A stretch of 64,000 nt of DNA from Pyrrhosoma nymphula (GCA_963573305.1 OY754330.1:806001-870000), one strand, 5' to 3'; shown: positions 1 to 13,140, numbered from the stretch's first letter. Numbers and translations: made by a program. Notes: generated from the letters alone by a model not told the origin.

Positions 1-664
1 AGTATGTGATATTGAGTAAATATAAGTATGTGATATTGAGTAAATATAAGTATGTGATATTGAGTAAATATAAGTACGTGATATTGAGTAGATATAAGAA
101 TGTGATATTGAGTAAATATAAGCATGTGATATTGAGTAAATATAAGTACGTGATATTGAGTAAATATAAGTACGTGATATTGAGTAAATATAAGTATGTG
201 ATATTGAGTAAATATAAGTATGTGATATTCAGTAAATATAAGTATGTGATATTGAGTAAATATAAGTATGTGATATTGAGTAAATATAAGCATGTGATAT
301 TGAGTAAATATAAGTATGTGATATTGAGTAAATATAAGTATGTGATATTGAGTAAATATAAGTACGTGATATTAAGTAAATATAAGTACGTGATATTGAG
401 TAAATATAAGTATGTGATATTCAGTAAATATAAGTATGTGATATTCAGTAAATATAAGTATGTGATATTGAGTAAATATAAGCATGTGATATTGAGTAAA
501 TATAAGTATGTGATATTGAGTAAATATAAGTATGTGATATTGAGTAAATATAAGTATGTGATATTGAGTAAATATAAGTATGTGATATTGAGTAAATATA
601 AGTACGTGATATTGAGTAAATATAAGTATGTGATATTGAGTATATATAAGTATGTGATATTGAG

Positions 665-3600
665 TTAATATAATTATGTGATATTGAGTAAATATATGTA
701 AGTGATATTGAGTAAATATAAGTATGTGATATTGAGTAAATATAAGTATGTGATATTGAGTAAATATAAGCATGTGATATTGAGTAAATATAAGCATGTG
801 ATATTGAGTAAATATAAGAATGTGATATTGAGTTAATATAAGCATGTGATATTGAGTAAATATAAGTACGTTATATTGAGTAAATATAAGTATGTGATAT
901 TGAGTAAATATAAGTATGTGATATTCAGTAAATATAAGTATGTGATATTGAGTAAATATAAGTATGTGATATTGAGTAAATATAAGTATGTGATATTGAG
1001 TAAATATAAGCATGTGATATTGAGTAAATATAAGTATGTGATATTGAGTAAATATAAGTATGTGATATTGAGTAAATATAAGTACGTGATATTGAGTAAA
1101 TATAAGTACGTGATATTGAGTAAATATAAGTACGTGATATTGAGTAAATATAAGTATGTGATATTGAGTAAATATAAGTATGTGATATTGAGTAAATATA
1201 AGCATGTGATATTGAGTAAATATAAGTATGTGATATTGAGTAAATATAAGTATGTGATATTGAGTAAATATAAGTATGTGATATTGAGTAAATATAAGTA
1301 CGTGATATTGAGTAAATATAAGTACGTGATATTGAGTAGATATAAGTACGTGATATTCAGTAGATATAAGTATGTGATATTGAGTAAATATAAGCATGTG
1401 ATATTGATTAAATATAAGCATGTGATATTGAGTAAATATAAGTATGTGATATTGAGTAAATATAAGCTTGTGATATTGAGTTGATATAAACATGTGATAT
1501 TGAGTAAATATAAGCATGTGATATTGAGTAAATATAAGTATGTGATATTGAGTTAATATAAGCATGTGATATATAGTAAATATAAGTACGTGATATTGAG
1601 TAAATATAAGTATTTGATATTGAGTAAATATAAGTATGTGATATTCAGTAAATATAAGTATGTGATATTGAGTAAATATAAGTATGTGATATTGAGTAAA
1701 TATAAGCATGTGATATTGAGTAAATATAAGTATGTGATATTGAGTAAATATAAGTATGTGATATTGAGTAAATATAAGTATGTGATATTGAGTAAATATA
1801 AGTACGTGATATTGAGTAAATATAAGTACGTGATATTGAGTAAATATAAGTATGTGATATTCAGTAAATATAAGTATATGATATTGAGTAAATATAAGTA
1901 TGTGATATTGAGTAAATATAAGCATGTGATATTGAGTAAATATAAGTATGTGATATTGAGTAAATATAAGTATGTGATATTGAGTAAATATAAGTATGTG
2001 ATATTGAGTAAATATAAGTACGTGATATTGAGTAAATATAAGTATGTGATATTGAGTATATATAAGTATGTGATATTGAGTTAATATAATTATGTGATAT
2101 TGAGTAAATATAAGTATGTGATATTGAGTAAATATAAGTATGTGATATTGAGTAAATATAAGTATGTGATATTGAGTAAATATAAGCATGTGATATTGAG
2201 TAAATATAAGCATGTGATATTGAGTAAATATAAGTATGTGATATTGAGTTAATATAAGCATGTGATATTGAGTAAATATAAGTATGTGATATTGAGTAAA
2301 TATAAGTACGTGATATTGAGTAAATATAAGTACGTGATATTCAGTAGATATAAGTATGTGATATTGAGTAAATATAAGCATGTGATATTGATTAAATATA
2401 AGCATGTGATATTGAGTAAATATAAGTATGTGATATTGAGTAAATATAAGCTTGTGATATTGAGTTAATATAAACATGTGATATTGAGTAAATATAAGCA
2501 TGTGATATTGAGTAAATATAAGCATGTGATTTTGAGTAAATATAAGCATGTGATATTGACTAAATATAAGTATGTGATATTGAGTTAATATAAGTACGTG
2601 ATATTGAGTAAATATAAGTACGTGATATTGCGTAGATATAAGTATGTGATATTGAGTAAATATAAGCATGTGATATTGATTAAATATAAGCATGTGATAT
2701 TGAGTAAATATAAGTACGTGATATTGAGTAAATATAAGTATGTGATATTGAGTAAATATAAGTACGTGATATTGAGTAAATATAAGCATGTGATATTGAG
2801 TAAATATAAGTATGTGATATTGAGTAAATATAAGCATGTGATATTGAGTAAATATAAGCTTGTGATATTGAGTTAATATAAACATGTGATATTGAGTAAA
2901 TATAAGCATGTGATATTGAGTAAATATAAGCATGTGATATTGAGTAAATATAAGCATGTGATATTGAGTAAATATAAGTATGTGATATTGAGTTAATATA
3001 AGTATGTGATATTGAGTAAATATAAGTACGTGATATTGAGTAGATATAAGTATGTGATATTGAGTAAATATAAGCATGTGATATTGAGTAAATATAAGCA
3101 TGTGATATTGAGTAAATATAAGTATGTGATATTGAGTAAATATAAGTACTTGATATTGAGTAAATATAAGTATGTGATATTGAGTAAATATAAGTATGTG
3201 ATATTGAGTAAATATAAGTATGTGATATTGAGTAAATATAAGTACGTGATATTGAGTAGATATAAGAATGTGATATTGAGTAAATATAAGCATGTGATAT
3301 TGATTAAATATAAGCATGTGATATTGAGTAAATATAAGTATGTGATATTGAGTAAATATAAGTACGTGATATTGAGTAAATATAAGTATGTGATATTGAG
3401 TAAATATAAGTATGTGATATTCAGTAAATATAAGTATGTGATATTGAGTAAATATAAGTATGTGATATTGAGTAAATATAAGCATGTGATATTGAGTAAA
3501 TATAAGTATGTGATATTGAGTAAATATAAGTATGTGATATTGAGTAAATATAAGTATGTGATATTGAGTAAATATAAGTACGTGATATTGAGTAAATATA

Positions 3601-5320
3601 AGTACGTGATATTGAGTAAATATAAGTATGTGATATTCAGTAAATATAAGTATGTGATATTGAGTAAATATAAGTATGTGATATTGAGTAAATATAAGCA
3701 TGTGATATTGAGTAAATATAAGTATGTGATATTGAGTAAATATAAGTATGTGATATTGAGTAAATATAAGTACGTGATATTGAGTAAATATAAGTATGTG
3801 ATATTGAGTATATATAAGTATGTGATATTGAGTTAATATAATTATGTGATATTGAGTAAATATAAGTATGTGATATTGAGTAAATATAAGTATGTGATAT
3901 TGAGTAAATATAAGTATGTGATATTGAGTAAATATAAGCATGTGATATTGAGTAAATATAAGCATGTGATATTGAGTAAATATAAGTATGTGATATTGAG
4001 TTAATATAAGCATGTGATATTGAGTAAATATAAGTATGTGATATTGAGTAAATATAAGTACGTGATATTGAGTAAATATAAGTACGTGATATTCAGTAGA
4101 TATAAGTATGTGATATTGAGTAAATATAAGCATGTGATATTGATTAAATATAAGCATGTGATATTGAGTAAATATAAGTATGTGATATTGAGTAAATATA
4201 AGCTTGTGATATTGAGTTAATATAAACATGTGATATTGAGTAAATATAAGCATGTGATATTGAGTAAATATAAGCATGTGATTTTGAGTAAATATAAGCA
4301 TGTGATATTGAGTAAATATAAGTATGTGATATTGAGTTAATATAAGTACGTGATATTGAGTAAATATAAGTACGTGATATTGAGTAGATATAAGTATGTG
4401 ACATTGAGTAAATATAAGCATGTGATATTGATTAAATATAAGCATGTGATATTGAGTAAATATAAGTACGTGATATTGAGTAAATATAAGTATGTGATAT
4501 TGAGTAAATATAAGTACGTGATATTGAGTAAATATAAGCATGTGATATTGAGTAAATATAAGTATGTGATATTGAGTAAATATAAGCATGTGATATTGAG
4601 TAAATATAAGCTTGTGATATTGAGTTAATATAAACATGTGATATTGAGTAAATATAAGCATGTGATATTGAGTAAATATAAGCATGTGATATTGAGTAAA
4701 TATAAGCATGTGATATTGAGTAAACATAAGTATGTGATATTGAGTTAATATAAGTATGTGATATTGAGTAAATATAAGTACGTGATATTGAGTAGATATA
4801 AGTATGTGATATTGAGTAAATATAAGCATGTGGTATTGAGTAAATATAAGCATTGGATATTGAGTAAATATAAGTATGTGATATTGAGTAAATATAAGTA
4901 CTTGATATTGAGTAAATATAAGTATGTGATATTGAGTAAATATAAGTATGTGATATTGAGTAAATATAAGTATGTGATATTGAGTAAATATAAGTATGTG
5001 ATATTGAGTAAATATAAGTACGTGATATTGAGTAAATATAAGTACGTGATATTGAGTAAATATAAGTATGTGATATTGAGTAAATATAAGTATGTGATAT
5101 TCAGTAAATATAAGTATGTGATATTGAGTAAATATAAGTATGTGATATTGAGTAAATATAAGCATGTGATATTGAATAAATATAAGTATGTGATATTGAG
5201 TAAATATAAGTATGTGATATTGAGTAAATATAAGTATGTGATATTGAGTAAATATAAGTACGTGATATTGAGTAAATATAAGTATGTGATATTGAGTATA
5301 TATAAGTATGTGATATTGAG
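665..5320. repeat. Higher-order repeat within the satellite
   Basis: A rare variant pair, a unit with TATATATAAG followed by one with TTAATATAATTATG, recurs at 665, 2081, 3833 and 5321. The spacings are 1416, 1752 and 1488 bp, exactly 59, 73 and 62 units. The order of other variants repeats too: blocks at 2262-2468, 2598-2876 and 3006 onward recur 1752 bp later at 4014-4220, 4350-4628 and 4758 onward with almost the same variants. This shows that segments of about 1.4-1.75 kb were duplicated, with later gain or loss of whole units. Confidence 0.85.
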
Positions 5321-6078
5321 TTAATATAATTATGTGATATTGAGTAAATATAAGTATGTGATATTGAGTAAATATAAGTATGTGATATTGAGTTAATATA
5401 AGTACGTGATATTGAGTAAATATAAGTATGTGATATTGAGTAAATATAAGTATGTGATATTGAGTAAATATAAGTATGTGATATTGAGTAAATATAAGTA
5501 TGTGATATTGAGTTAATATAAGCATGTGATATTGAGTAAATATAAGCATGTGATATTGAGTAAATATAAGTATGTGATATTGAGTTAATATAAGTACGTG
5601 ATATTGAGTAAATATAAGTACGTGATATTGAGTAGATATAAGTATGTGATATTGAGTAAATATAAGCATGTGATATTGAGTAAATATAAGCATGTGATGT
5701 TGAGTAGATATAAGTATGTGATATTGAGTAAATATAAGCATGTGATATTGAGTAAATATAAGCATGTGATGTTGAGTAAATATAAGTATGTGATATTGAG
5801 TAAATATAAGCATGTGATATTGAGTAAATATAAGTATGTGATATTGAGTAAATATAAGTACGTGATATTGAGTATATATATGTATGTGATATTGAGTAAA
5901 TATAAGTATGTGATATTTAGTAAATATAAGTATGTGATATTGAGTATATATAAGTATGTGATATTGAGTAAATATAAGTATGTGATATTGAGTATATATA
6001 AGTATGTGATATTGAGTAAATATAAGTATGTGATATTGAGTAAATATAAGCATGTGATATTGAGTAAATATAAGTATG

Positions 6079-8124
6079 TGTATTGAGTTAATATAAGCAT
6101 GTGATATTGAGTAAATATAAGCATGTGATATTGAGTAAATATAAACATGTGATATTGAGTAAATATAAGCATGTGATATTGAGTAAATATAAGCATGTGA
6201 TATTGAGTAAATATAAGTATGTGATATTGAGTTAATATAAGTACGTGATATTGAGTAAATATAAGCATGTGATATTGAGTAAATATAAGCATGTGATATT
6301 GAGTAAATATAAGTATGTGATATTGAGTTAATATAAGTACGTGATATTGAGTAAATATAAGTATGTGATATTGAGTTAATATAAGCATGTGATATTGAGT
6401 AAATATAAGCATGTGATATTGAGTAAATATAAGTATGTGATATTGAGTTAATATAAGTACGTGATATTGAGTAAATATAAGTACGTGATATTGAGTAGAT
6501 ATAAGTATGTGATATTGAGTAAATATAAGCATGTGATATTGAGTAAATATAAGCATGTGATGTTGAGTAAATATAAGTACGTGATATTGAGTAAATATAA
6601 GTACGTGATATTGAGTAGATATAAGTATGTGATATTGAGTAAATATAAGCATGTGATATTGAGTAAATATAAGTACGTGATATTGAGTAAATATAAGTAT
6701 GTGATATTGAGTAAATATAAGTATGTGATATTGAGTAAATATAAGCATGTGATATTGAGTAAATATAAGTATGTGATATTGAGTAAATATAAGTATGTGA
6801 TATTGAGTAAATATAAGTATGTGATATTGAGTAAATATAAGTACGTGTCATTGAGTAAATATAAGTATGTATGTGATATTGAGTAAATATAAGTACGTGA
6901 TATTGAGTAAATATAAGCATGTGATATTGAGTAAATATAAGTATGTGATATTGAGTTAATATAAGCATGTGATATTGAGTAAATATAAGCTTGTGATATT
7001 GAGTTAATATAAACATGTGATATTGAGTAAATATAAGCATGTGATATTGAGTAAATATAAGCATGTGATTTTGAGTAAATATAAGCATGTGATATTGAGT
7101 AAATATAAGTATGTGATATTGAGTTAATATAAGTACGTGATATTGAGTAAATATAAGTACGTGATATTGAGTAGATATAAGTATGTGATATTGAGTAAAT
7201 ATAAGCATGTGATATTGATTAAATATAAGCATGTGATATTGAGTAAATATAAGTATGTGATATTGAGTAAATATAAGCATGTGATATTGAGTAAATATAA
7301 GTACGTGATATTGAGTAAATATAAGTATGTGATATTGAGTAAATATAAGTATGTGATATTGAGTAAATATAAGTATGTGATATTGAGTAAATATAAGTAT
7401 GTATGTGATATTGAGTAAATATAAGCATGTGATATTGAGTAAATATAAGTACGTGATATTGAGTAAATATAAGTATGTGATATTGAGTAAATATAAGTAT
7501 GTGATATTGAGTAAATATAAGCATGTGATATTGAGTAAATATAAGTTAGTGATATTGAGTAAATATAAGTACATGATATTGAGTAAATATAAGTATGTGA
7601 TATTGAGTAAATATAAGTATGTATGTGATATTGAGTAAATATAAGCATGTGATATTGAGTAAATATAAGTACGTGATATTGAGTAAATATAAGTATGTGA
7701 TATTGAGTAAATATAAGTATGTGATATTGAGTAAATATAAGTATGTGATATTGAGTTAATATAAGTATGTGATATTGAGTAAATATAAGTATGTGATATT
7801 GAGTAAATATAAGTATGTGATATTGAGTAAATATAAGTATGTGATATTTAGTAAATATAAGCATGTGATATTGAGTAAATATAAGTATGTGATATTGAGT
7901 AAATATAAGCATGTGATATTGAGTAAATATAAGTATGTGATATTGAGTAAATAGAAGTACGTGATATTGAGTAAATATAAGTATGTGATATTGAGTAAAT
8001 ATAAGTATGTATGTGATATTGAGTAAATATAAGTATGTGATATTGAGTAAATATAAGTATGTGATATTGAGTTAATATAAGTATATGATATTGAGTTAAT
8101 ATAAGTATGTGATATTGAGTAAAT
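6079..8124. repeat. Phase-shifted right part of the satellite
   Basis: A 2-bp loss near 6079 (GTGTATTG instead of GTGATATTG) shifts the 24-bp phase. A 4-bp GTAT duplication giving GTATGTATGTG then occurs at 6865, 7397, 7617 and 8005. The intervals are 532, 220 and 388 bp, each a multiple of 24 plus 4. This edge of the array therefore carries its own variant, which has been copied locally. Confidence 0.7.
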
Positions 8125-8297
8125 TGGCTGAAAAATGTGACTTTAAGTTCATTTCTGCATATTATATTGGTATGCTTGCATTGGGCGGACGGGCGCCTGT
8201 CTTTACCGGCATTTCAAATTCACAAATTTTATCGCGAGGAAATTGTACAAAAAACTATCATCCTATCTTATAGAGCTGACGCCAAGGTTTTCCTAAG

Positions 8298-8835
8298 GTA
8301 CGCTGGAATATGCTTCCAGTATCTGGGATCCTTAATGAGGTAGGCTTAAAAACCGAGTTAGAACGCGTGCAGCGAATATCGGCAAGATACGTTAAAGGCC
8401 GTTATGATAATATCGTTAGTGTTACTGACCTTTTGCAGCAACTGGGATGGGAAACGCTTTCAGACCGTCGATTAAAATTTAGACTCAATCTATTATTGTA
8501 AGTTCCAAACCGGTCTATTCTCTGACGACGTTGATAATATTTGACGAAATCCGTCATACTATGGTAGATCAGATAATGAGAATAAAATTAGGGAGCTAGA
8601 CTGCAGAACGGACAGATTTAAAATGTAAAATTTCCCACGAACTACAAGGGACCATAACAGCTGCCAATGAGACTTTTATCTAGGTTTGTCGATAGGTAGT
8701 GTAGCTCTTACTTAGTAGTAGTAGTACTCCTTAATACTTGAATCCTTATCTGCTACCTAGTACTTACAGCACGCCATGCATGTTTTCTACATAAGTCTTG
8801 AGTCTCTGTCCGTTTATGTATGCATTTGCAATATA
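8298..8835 (+). mobile_element. CR1-group retrotransposon 3' fragment (subfamily A2), part 1
   Basis: A 5'-truncated copy that starts in the ORF2 C-terminus: the conserved VQR-SARYVKGRYD and QLGWE-LSDRRLKFRLN peptides are readable with frame breaks. It runs into the 3' UTR, recognisable by comparison with the copies at 35390 and 32905. It is interrupted at 8835 by another retrotransposon, and the 3' UTR resumes at 10629. The target duplication CAATATA marks both edges of the interruption. Confidence 0.85.
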
Positions 8836-10628
8836 GAATAGAATAGAATAGAATATAAGTTTATTGTTCTTGGACGTCTTAGTCCACTAAGAACATACAA
8901 AAAGTTACATATATGTATGAGCTCGATAAATTATTGATTAATAAGGCAGTTACATTATCATGATTAATAATAACAATCATTCAATGAGATTTTTCATAAT
9001 TATTAAATTAAAACCCTTCTTGGTTGAATAGATACAAAAAAAATCTTTTTTTTTAAACAAATACAGAACTTGACTTTTTTATGTCGATAGGAACAATATT
9101 CCACAACCTGGCTCCGGCCACACAGAAAGATTTGTGGTATGTCGTAGTCCTATGTAGAGGAGGAATCAAATAATCAGGAGTCATTCGGGTGGTAACGTTA
9201 GCCATGTTTACTCTAGGAGGAAAAAATTGCTTCAGATAGCCTGGTTGCTGATTTTGAAAGAGGGAATACATATAAGAACCAAGGAAGTATTTTCTTCTGG
9301 TTTTGGTCTTCAGCCATGTAAGCCTGGTAAAATAGGGGGAAATATGGTCATCCTTCTTGAGGTTAAAGATAAATCTTACACACATATTCAGTAAACGTTC
9401 TAGCTTAACATTAAGCTCTTCAGTGATATCATGGTACACAAGACAGCAATAGTCAAAGTGGGGGAAAATGAGTGAGGAGATAAGTTGCTGGCGTGTGTGA
9501 AGGGGTATGAGGTTTTTCTGAATTTTAAGCTGATGAAGGATCATATTAACCTTATTACAGATGGTTAACACGTGATTTTGCCAAGACAAATTACACACCA
9601 TGGTAACCCCAAGGTTTTTAACATTATTTGAATACAATATTTCCGTGTCACCAACTAATATCTTTGGAATAGCATTAGCGCCGACTTTTCTGAGTAACTT
9701 TGAATTTCCCAGAATTATTGACTTGGTTTTGCTACAGTTCAGTTTGAAATGGTTGTTTACAGCCCATACATTGATAGCGTTAACATCCTGGTTTACTTTG
9801 GCGATTGCATCAAACAACTCATTCAAATGGCAATGATAGTAAATCTGCAGGTCGTCAGCGTACATCGTGTATTTACAGTTTTTAATACAACGAGGAAGAT
9901 CAAGGACATACAGAGAAAATAAGAGAGGGCCGAGGACAGAGCCCTGAGGGACTCCACAAGGCACATTAGTCCAGTGCGATACATTACCATTTCTCTCCTT
10001 TACAGCCTGCTGTCGCTCATTTAGATATGAGTAAAACCAATTAAGTGAGGAACTCGAGAAGTTAAGATCTTTCATCTTTTGGAGAAGTAAGGCATGATTC
10101 ACAAGGCCAAATGCATTGGTAAAATCAAATAAGACAAGTATGGTGATTTTATGTTCATCAACAGCACGACGTATATCGTCAGTGACTTTGAGTAATGCTG
10201 ACTGCGTAGAAAATTGTTTTCTGAAACCAGATTGGAAAGGATCGTTCAAGTTATTGAGGTTTAAGTAGTAAGTGACTTGTTGAAAAACAATCCGTTCTAG
10301 ACATTTAGAAAGGGAGCATAAGTTTGAGATTGGGCGATAATCGCGAGTAGTTGGTTTTTTTACCTTTCTAATTGGTGTAATAAGTGACGATTTTCAAACC
10401 TTTGGAAATTCTGCCGACATTAGAGAGAAATTGAAGATGTCGGGTATTATTGGGAATAGTGTAGTAGACGAAGCCTTAATAAATTTAGTTGAAATACCGT
10501 CAACTCCAACTGAATTTGTTTTACCGAGAGATAGTGTTTTACGTAAGGTAAGGTATCAGGTGTTACGTGTTGGAAAAAGAAACCATTATTGAAGGGTACA
10601 AGTGGATCCAGATTAGACAGACTGAACA
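8836..10628 (-). mobile_element. 5'-truncated L2/CR1-group retrotransposon with target duplication
   Basis: A minus-strand non-LTR element inserted into the 3' UTR of an older CR1 copy. The 7-bp duplication CAATATA is present at 8829-8835 and 10629-10635. The 3' end is a 5-bp microsatellite (ATTCT on the minus strand, at 8836-8856). The coding part is a reverse transcriptase. It differs from the CR1 elements of this window in its protein sequence, its YADD rather than FADD box, and its tail, so it is a separate family. The exact clade (L2, CR1 or a relative) is an inference from general motif pattern. Confidence 0.85.
9053..10625 (-). pseudogene. Reverse transcriptase of L2/CR1-group element, truncated and broken
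   Basis: An uninterrupted 398-codon stretch (10249 to 9053) encodes the finger-palm region through the C-terminus of a non-LTR reverse transcriptase. It has FQSGFRKQFST, then VLFDFTNAFGLVNH (first catalytic Asp kept, but the usual AFD is AFG), then CGVPQGSVLGPLLF, and MYADDLQIYY with both catalytic Asp residues. The thumb-like region includes NLGVTMVCNLSWQNHV, and conserved C-terminal positions run on to the stop. Upstream, up to about 10625, the RT N-terminal motif RDYRPISNLCSLSKCLERIV continues beyond one in-frame stop near 10393 and a frameshift near 10480. The endonuclease and ORF1 are absent. This is a dead, 5'-truncated insertion. Confidence 0.88.
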
Positions 10629-10832
10629 CAATATACATAAATACTAACGGACCTCCTAACAATGGTATCATATATGTAGTGTAGTAGTGCATCGTTGTGA
10701 GGCTTCGCCTCGTGACAAGCATTGGCGATTTATGCTATTGCATCATTAGTCGTAGATACACTTACTTTAGGGCAAAGTGTTGGTGACTACTCACCCCCTA
10801 CCCTTGAGGTGGCTTGCAGGGTGTTCAGTACA
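10629..10832 (+). mobile_element. CR1 subfamily A2 3' UTR, part 2 of the copy at 8298
   Basis: Continues the interrupted copy: the typical A2 3' UTR with GAGGCTTCGCCTCGTGAC and the end motif GAGGTGGCTTGCAGGGT. The CCTGCCACAC part of the terminal hairpin is deleted, so this copy's end is damaged. Confidence 0.85.
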
Positions 10833-11634
10833 TATGTATATGGCATCCAGCATGTTCCTTTGTGAATAGATAAGGCACTCTGCTCGCTTGTTTGGCTTAT
10901 CGCCATATTATCGCTTTAGCCCATGGAGGATTGGAGTGATGGGAAAGCGATCGCTTGTTTTCCCAAGGCCCCTTCTCTCTTCGGCAGGCGAGGGCAACAA
11001 ACCTCACTTGGCTCACTTAATGAATAGTCACCACGCTTCTTCACTTCACACTTGTAAATCCGTAGCTGCGTTCCCCTCCGCCTGTACCCCCGCTCCTTCC
11101 CAACCCACCTAATCGTCGCTCAAGGCCTCCTCCTAAGTGAGCCAACTCGCGCCCGACTCTTAGAAATAAGGTGCCCCCACAAGTCGAAAGCACTCTCCTT
11201 TTAAAGTGGTGGTCCCACTCGACAGAACGCACCACGTGACGAATGCCGTGAAGCGTACCCCAAAATTCTCTTTTATAAGAGACGGTCCCAGGGTGGTTAT
11301 TTGGTTTGACAACGGAATTTCCGAGCCTCGGCAATGACGAAACTTTAGACGTCACAGCCTCGAAAATATCAAATAGACCCATAGAAAAGTTAAGATTTTT
11401 CGGGGGCCGCGAAGACATATCCACGGATTTTCCGAGGTTCGATCACATCAGACCCTTACTGAATAAGGCCCCAGGATACCCAACGTATTTCTAGCTTTGA
11501 ACGCTCAACGGTCAGAACCACCGGAGCAAATTACCGCAATACTTTATCAAAAGACTGAATGCAGTTTCATTATAGGTACACTAACAATCGAAGTGCCAAA
11601 AATCTTTGATGTATATAAGGCATTACATGCTTAG
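10833..11634. other. Unassigned sequence
   Basis: About 800 bases without a recognisable gene or element. The part from about 10960 to 11500 is more GC-rich than its surroundings, and overlapping open frames occur on both strands. None shows a known domain. Confidence 0.5.
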
Positions 11635-11689
11635 TAAAAAGTCACCCCTGCCACACATTCTTGAGGTGTATTGTAGGGGATGTACTACC
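11635..11689 (+). mobile_element. Decayed CR1 3' end
   Basis: A short, diverged CR1-A terminal motif (CACCCCTGCCACACATTC, then TTGAGGTG and a GTAGG run). It is immediately followed by the TIR element at 11690. Confidence 0.6.
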
Positions 11690-12494
11690 TAGAGATGAGC
11701 AAAAAATACTATTAGGTAGTTCCGATTCTATTTTTCTTAATCCGGTAATACCGACAAGTATTTAAAATCGGTACTACCGACGCGACGGTATCGGTACTAA
11801 AAATACCGGTATTTAGACAGCGCTCCCATCTTGCATCAACTAATGGAACTAACTACGACATTTTACTAACTACATACACTAAATTTTCAAATGTTCTCGT
11901 AATACGTCTGTATTTTTTTCATATTCACATAACCGTGTAGTTGAGATATGTTTGTAATTATTATTGATGTAATGGGTAAGTATAAATTTTTGACGCATGC
12001 CAAACGCCAGACAAATCGATGCTTTTGAACCGTATGAATACAAATATTTATTCCTGTAAGTTAAACGTAAGTGCGACCGCAAGGATTGATCACCATATAA
12101 CATACAACACCTGACCACAAAATTAAAACAATACCGATCGTTCTTCGTGTGATTTAAAATAATTTCAAAGAAAAAGCGACGAGCGCAAACACACAGCGTT
12201 TAAAATAAAATGTATTCAATGAATAGCCGCGATAATGTATTATATTCCCGATGAATGAATGTATCGTTAAAAAATGACGATGGATGGAAATGTTTTGCGT
12301 TTGTTTTTGGACTGATATTCTAATTTGCCGAAATAGCGGAAAATTAGGTTAAAACGTGTGTTCATTTGTAATTAATTACCATGTTTAATGAATCACATGA
12401 ATATTTTCGTCGGTACTAACGGGCGATTATTGCTTTTCAATAGATACTCGTCAGAATATAATACCGGTGCTTTTTCTTAGTACCGCCCATCACC
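11690..12494. mobile_element. hAT-like non-autonomous DNA element
   Basis: The left end TAGAGATGAGCAAAA and the inverted right end (TGGTGATGGGCGG on the minus strand) resemble hAT-type termini. Both subterminal regions are filled with GGTACTACCGA/ACCGGTATT motifs in inverted orientation. No transposase is present and I could not read an 8-bp target duplication, so the boundaries and the superfamily are tentative. Confidence 0.45.
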
Positions 12495-12974
12495 ATGCCC
12501 CAGTCACTACCGTGCGGGAGGAGTGGTTGAGTCGTGTGTTGCCAATCAGTGGAGAGGGCGAAATTGAGCACGCGCCATCATTCCGACGAGCGGATTGCAC
12601 GAGCGACCGCGCGAAATGCTAGCACCACGTTCCTCCACGACGAGCTATCGACGCACGCACCAATCGATCCATCGAACCACCTTTTCATCACTACATTCGA
12701 TCCGTAATAAAAAATCAACTTCCACCTCAAGATTTCTCTGAAATTCACTTCAAAATCAATCAAAATTTAAAAAAAATAGAAGAAGAGCAAATTCTTTCAC
12801 CGTACACACCGCTTACATATATACGAAGAACAAACGTCAAATAGCAAATTACCAATCCGCTACGACTGATAAAATGGGTAATATTGCGTCTAACAAGTAC
12901 ATACATTCTCCGCTATAGGTGCAGCAAAACTTGGCGACACTCAATAGAGGAGAATGAGGTCAGGAAAACGAAAG
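12495..12974. other. Unassigned sequence
   Basis: No recognisable gene, repeat or regulatory element. Short open frames have no family resemblance. Confidence 0.5.
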
Positions 12975-13140
12975 CACATACATCTACAGAATACTCTGCA
13001 AGCCACCTGAGGGGTGTGTGGCAGGGGGTGAGTATTCACCAACATGCATTACACTATACCATAAAGTTAGTGCAACTACGGATAAATGTGCATTAGCATA
13101 AATCGCTGATGCTAATTTGTCAAGAGGAGAAGCCTCACAT
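12975..13140 (-). mobile_element. CR1-A 3' end, 5'-truncated
   Basis: Begins on the plus strand with the tail complement CATACATCTACAGAATACT, then the terminal hairpin (GCAAGCCACCTGAGG, GTGTGTGGCAGGGGGTGAG) and about 110 bases of A2-type 3' UTR. It ends near the decayed GAAGCCTCAC motif. Confidence 0.85.

Larger units (their letters stand above)
1..8124. repeat. 24-bp tandem satellite array
   Basis: About 338 head-to-tail copies of a 24-bp, AT-rich unit: TGATATTGAGTAAATATAAG followed by TAYG (usually TATG, TACG or CATG). The array begins before the window and stops abruptly at position 8124, where unrelated sequence follows. Common variants are TTAATATAAG for TAAATATAAG, AGATATAAG, a TATTCAG variant and CATG in place of TATG. 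Because 24 is a multiple of three, the plus strand reads as the octapeptide ILSKYKYV and the minus strand as LIFTQYHI, YIYSISHT or LYLLNITY according to frame. These are by-products of the repeat, and I see no sign of a gene. The array could be pericentromeric, subtelomeric or interstitial; the sequence does not say which. Confidence 0.97.

Noticed and set aside
372..7574. A 2400-codon open reading frame in the satellite
   Set aside because: It is explained entirely by a stop-free 24-bp monomer. The frame changes at indels, all reverse frames are equally open, and there is no non-repeat coding end.
1..8124. Short regular repeats that could suggest a CRISPR array
   Set aside because: The units are contiguous with no spacers, and the genome is clearly eukaryotic.
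11041..11424. 127-codon minus-strand open frame
   Set aside because: It lies in a GC-rich stretch with overlapping open frames on both strands and has no recognisable domain.
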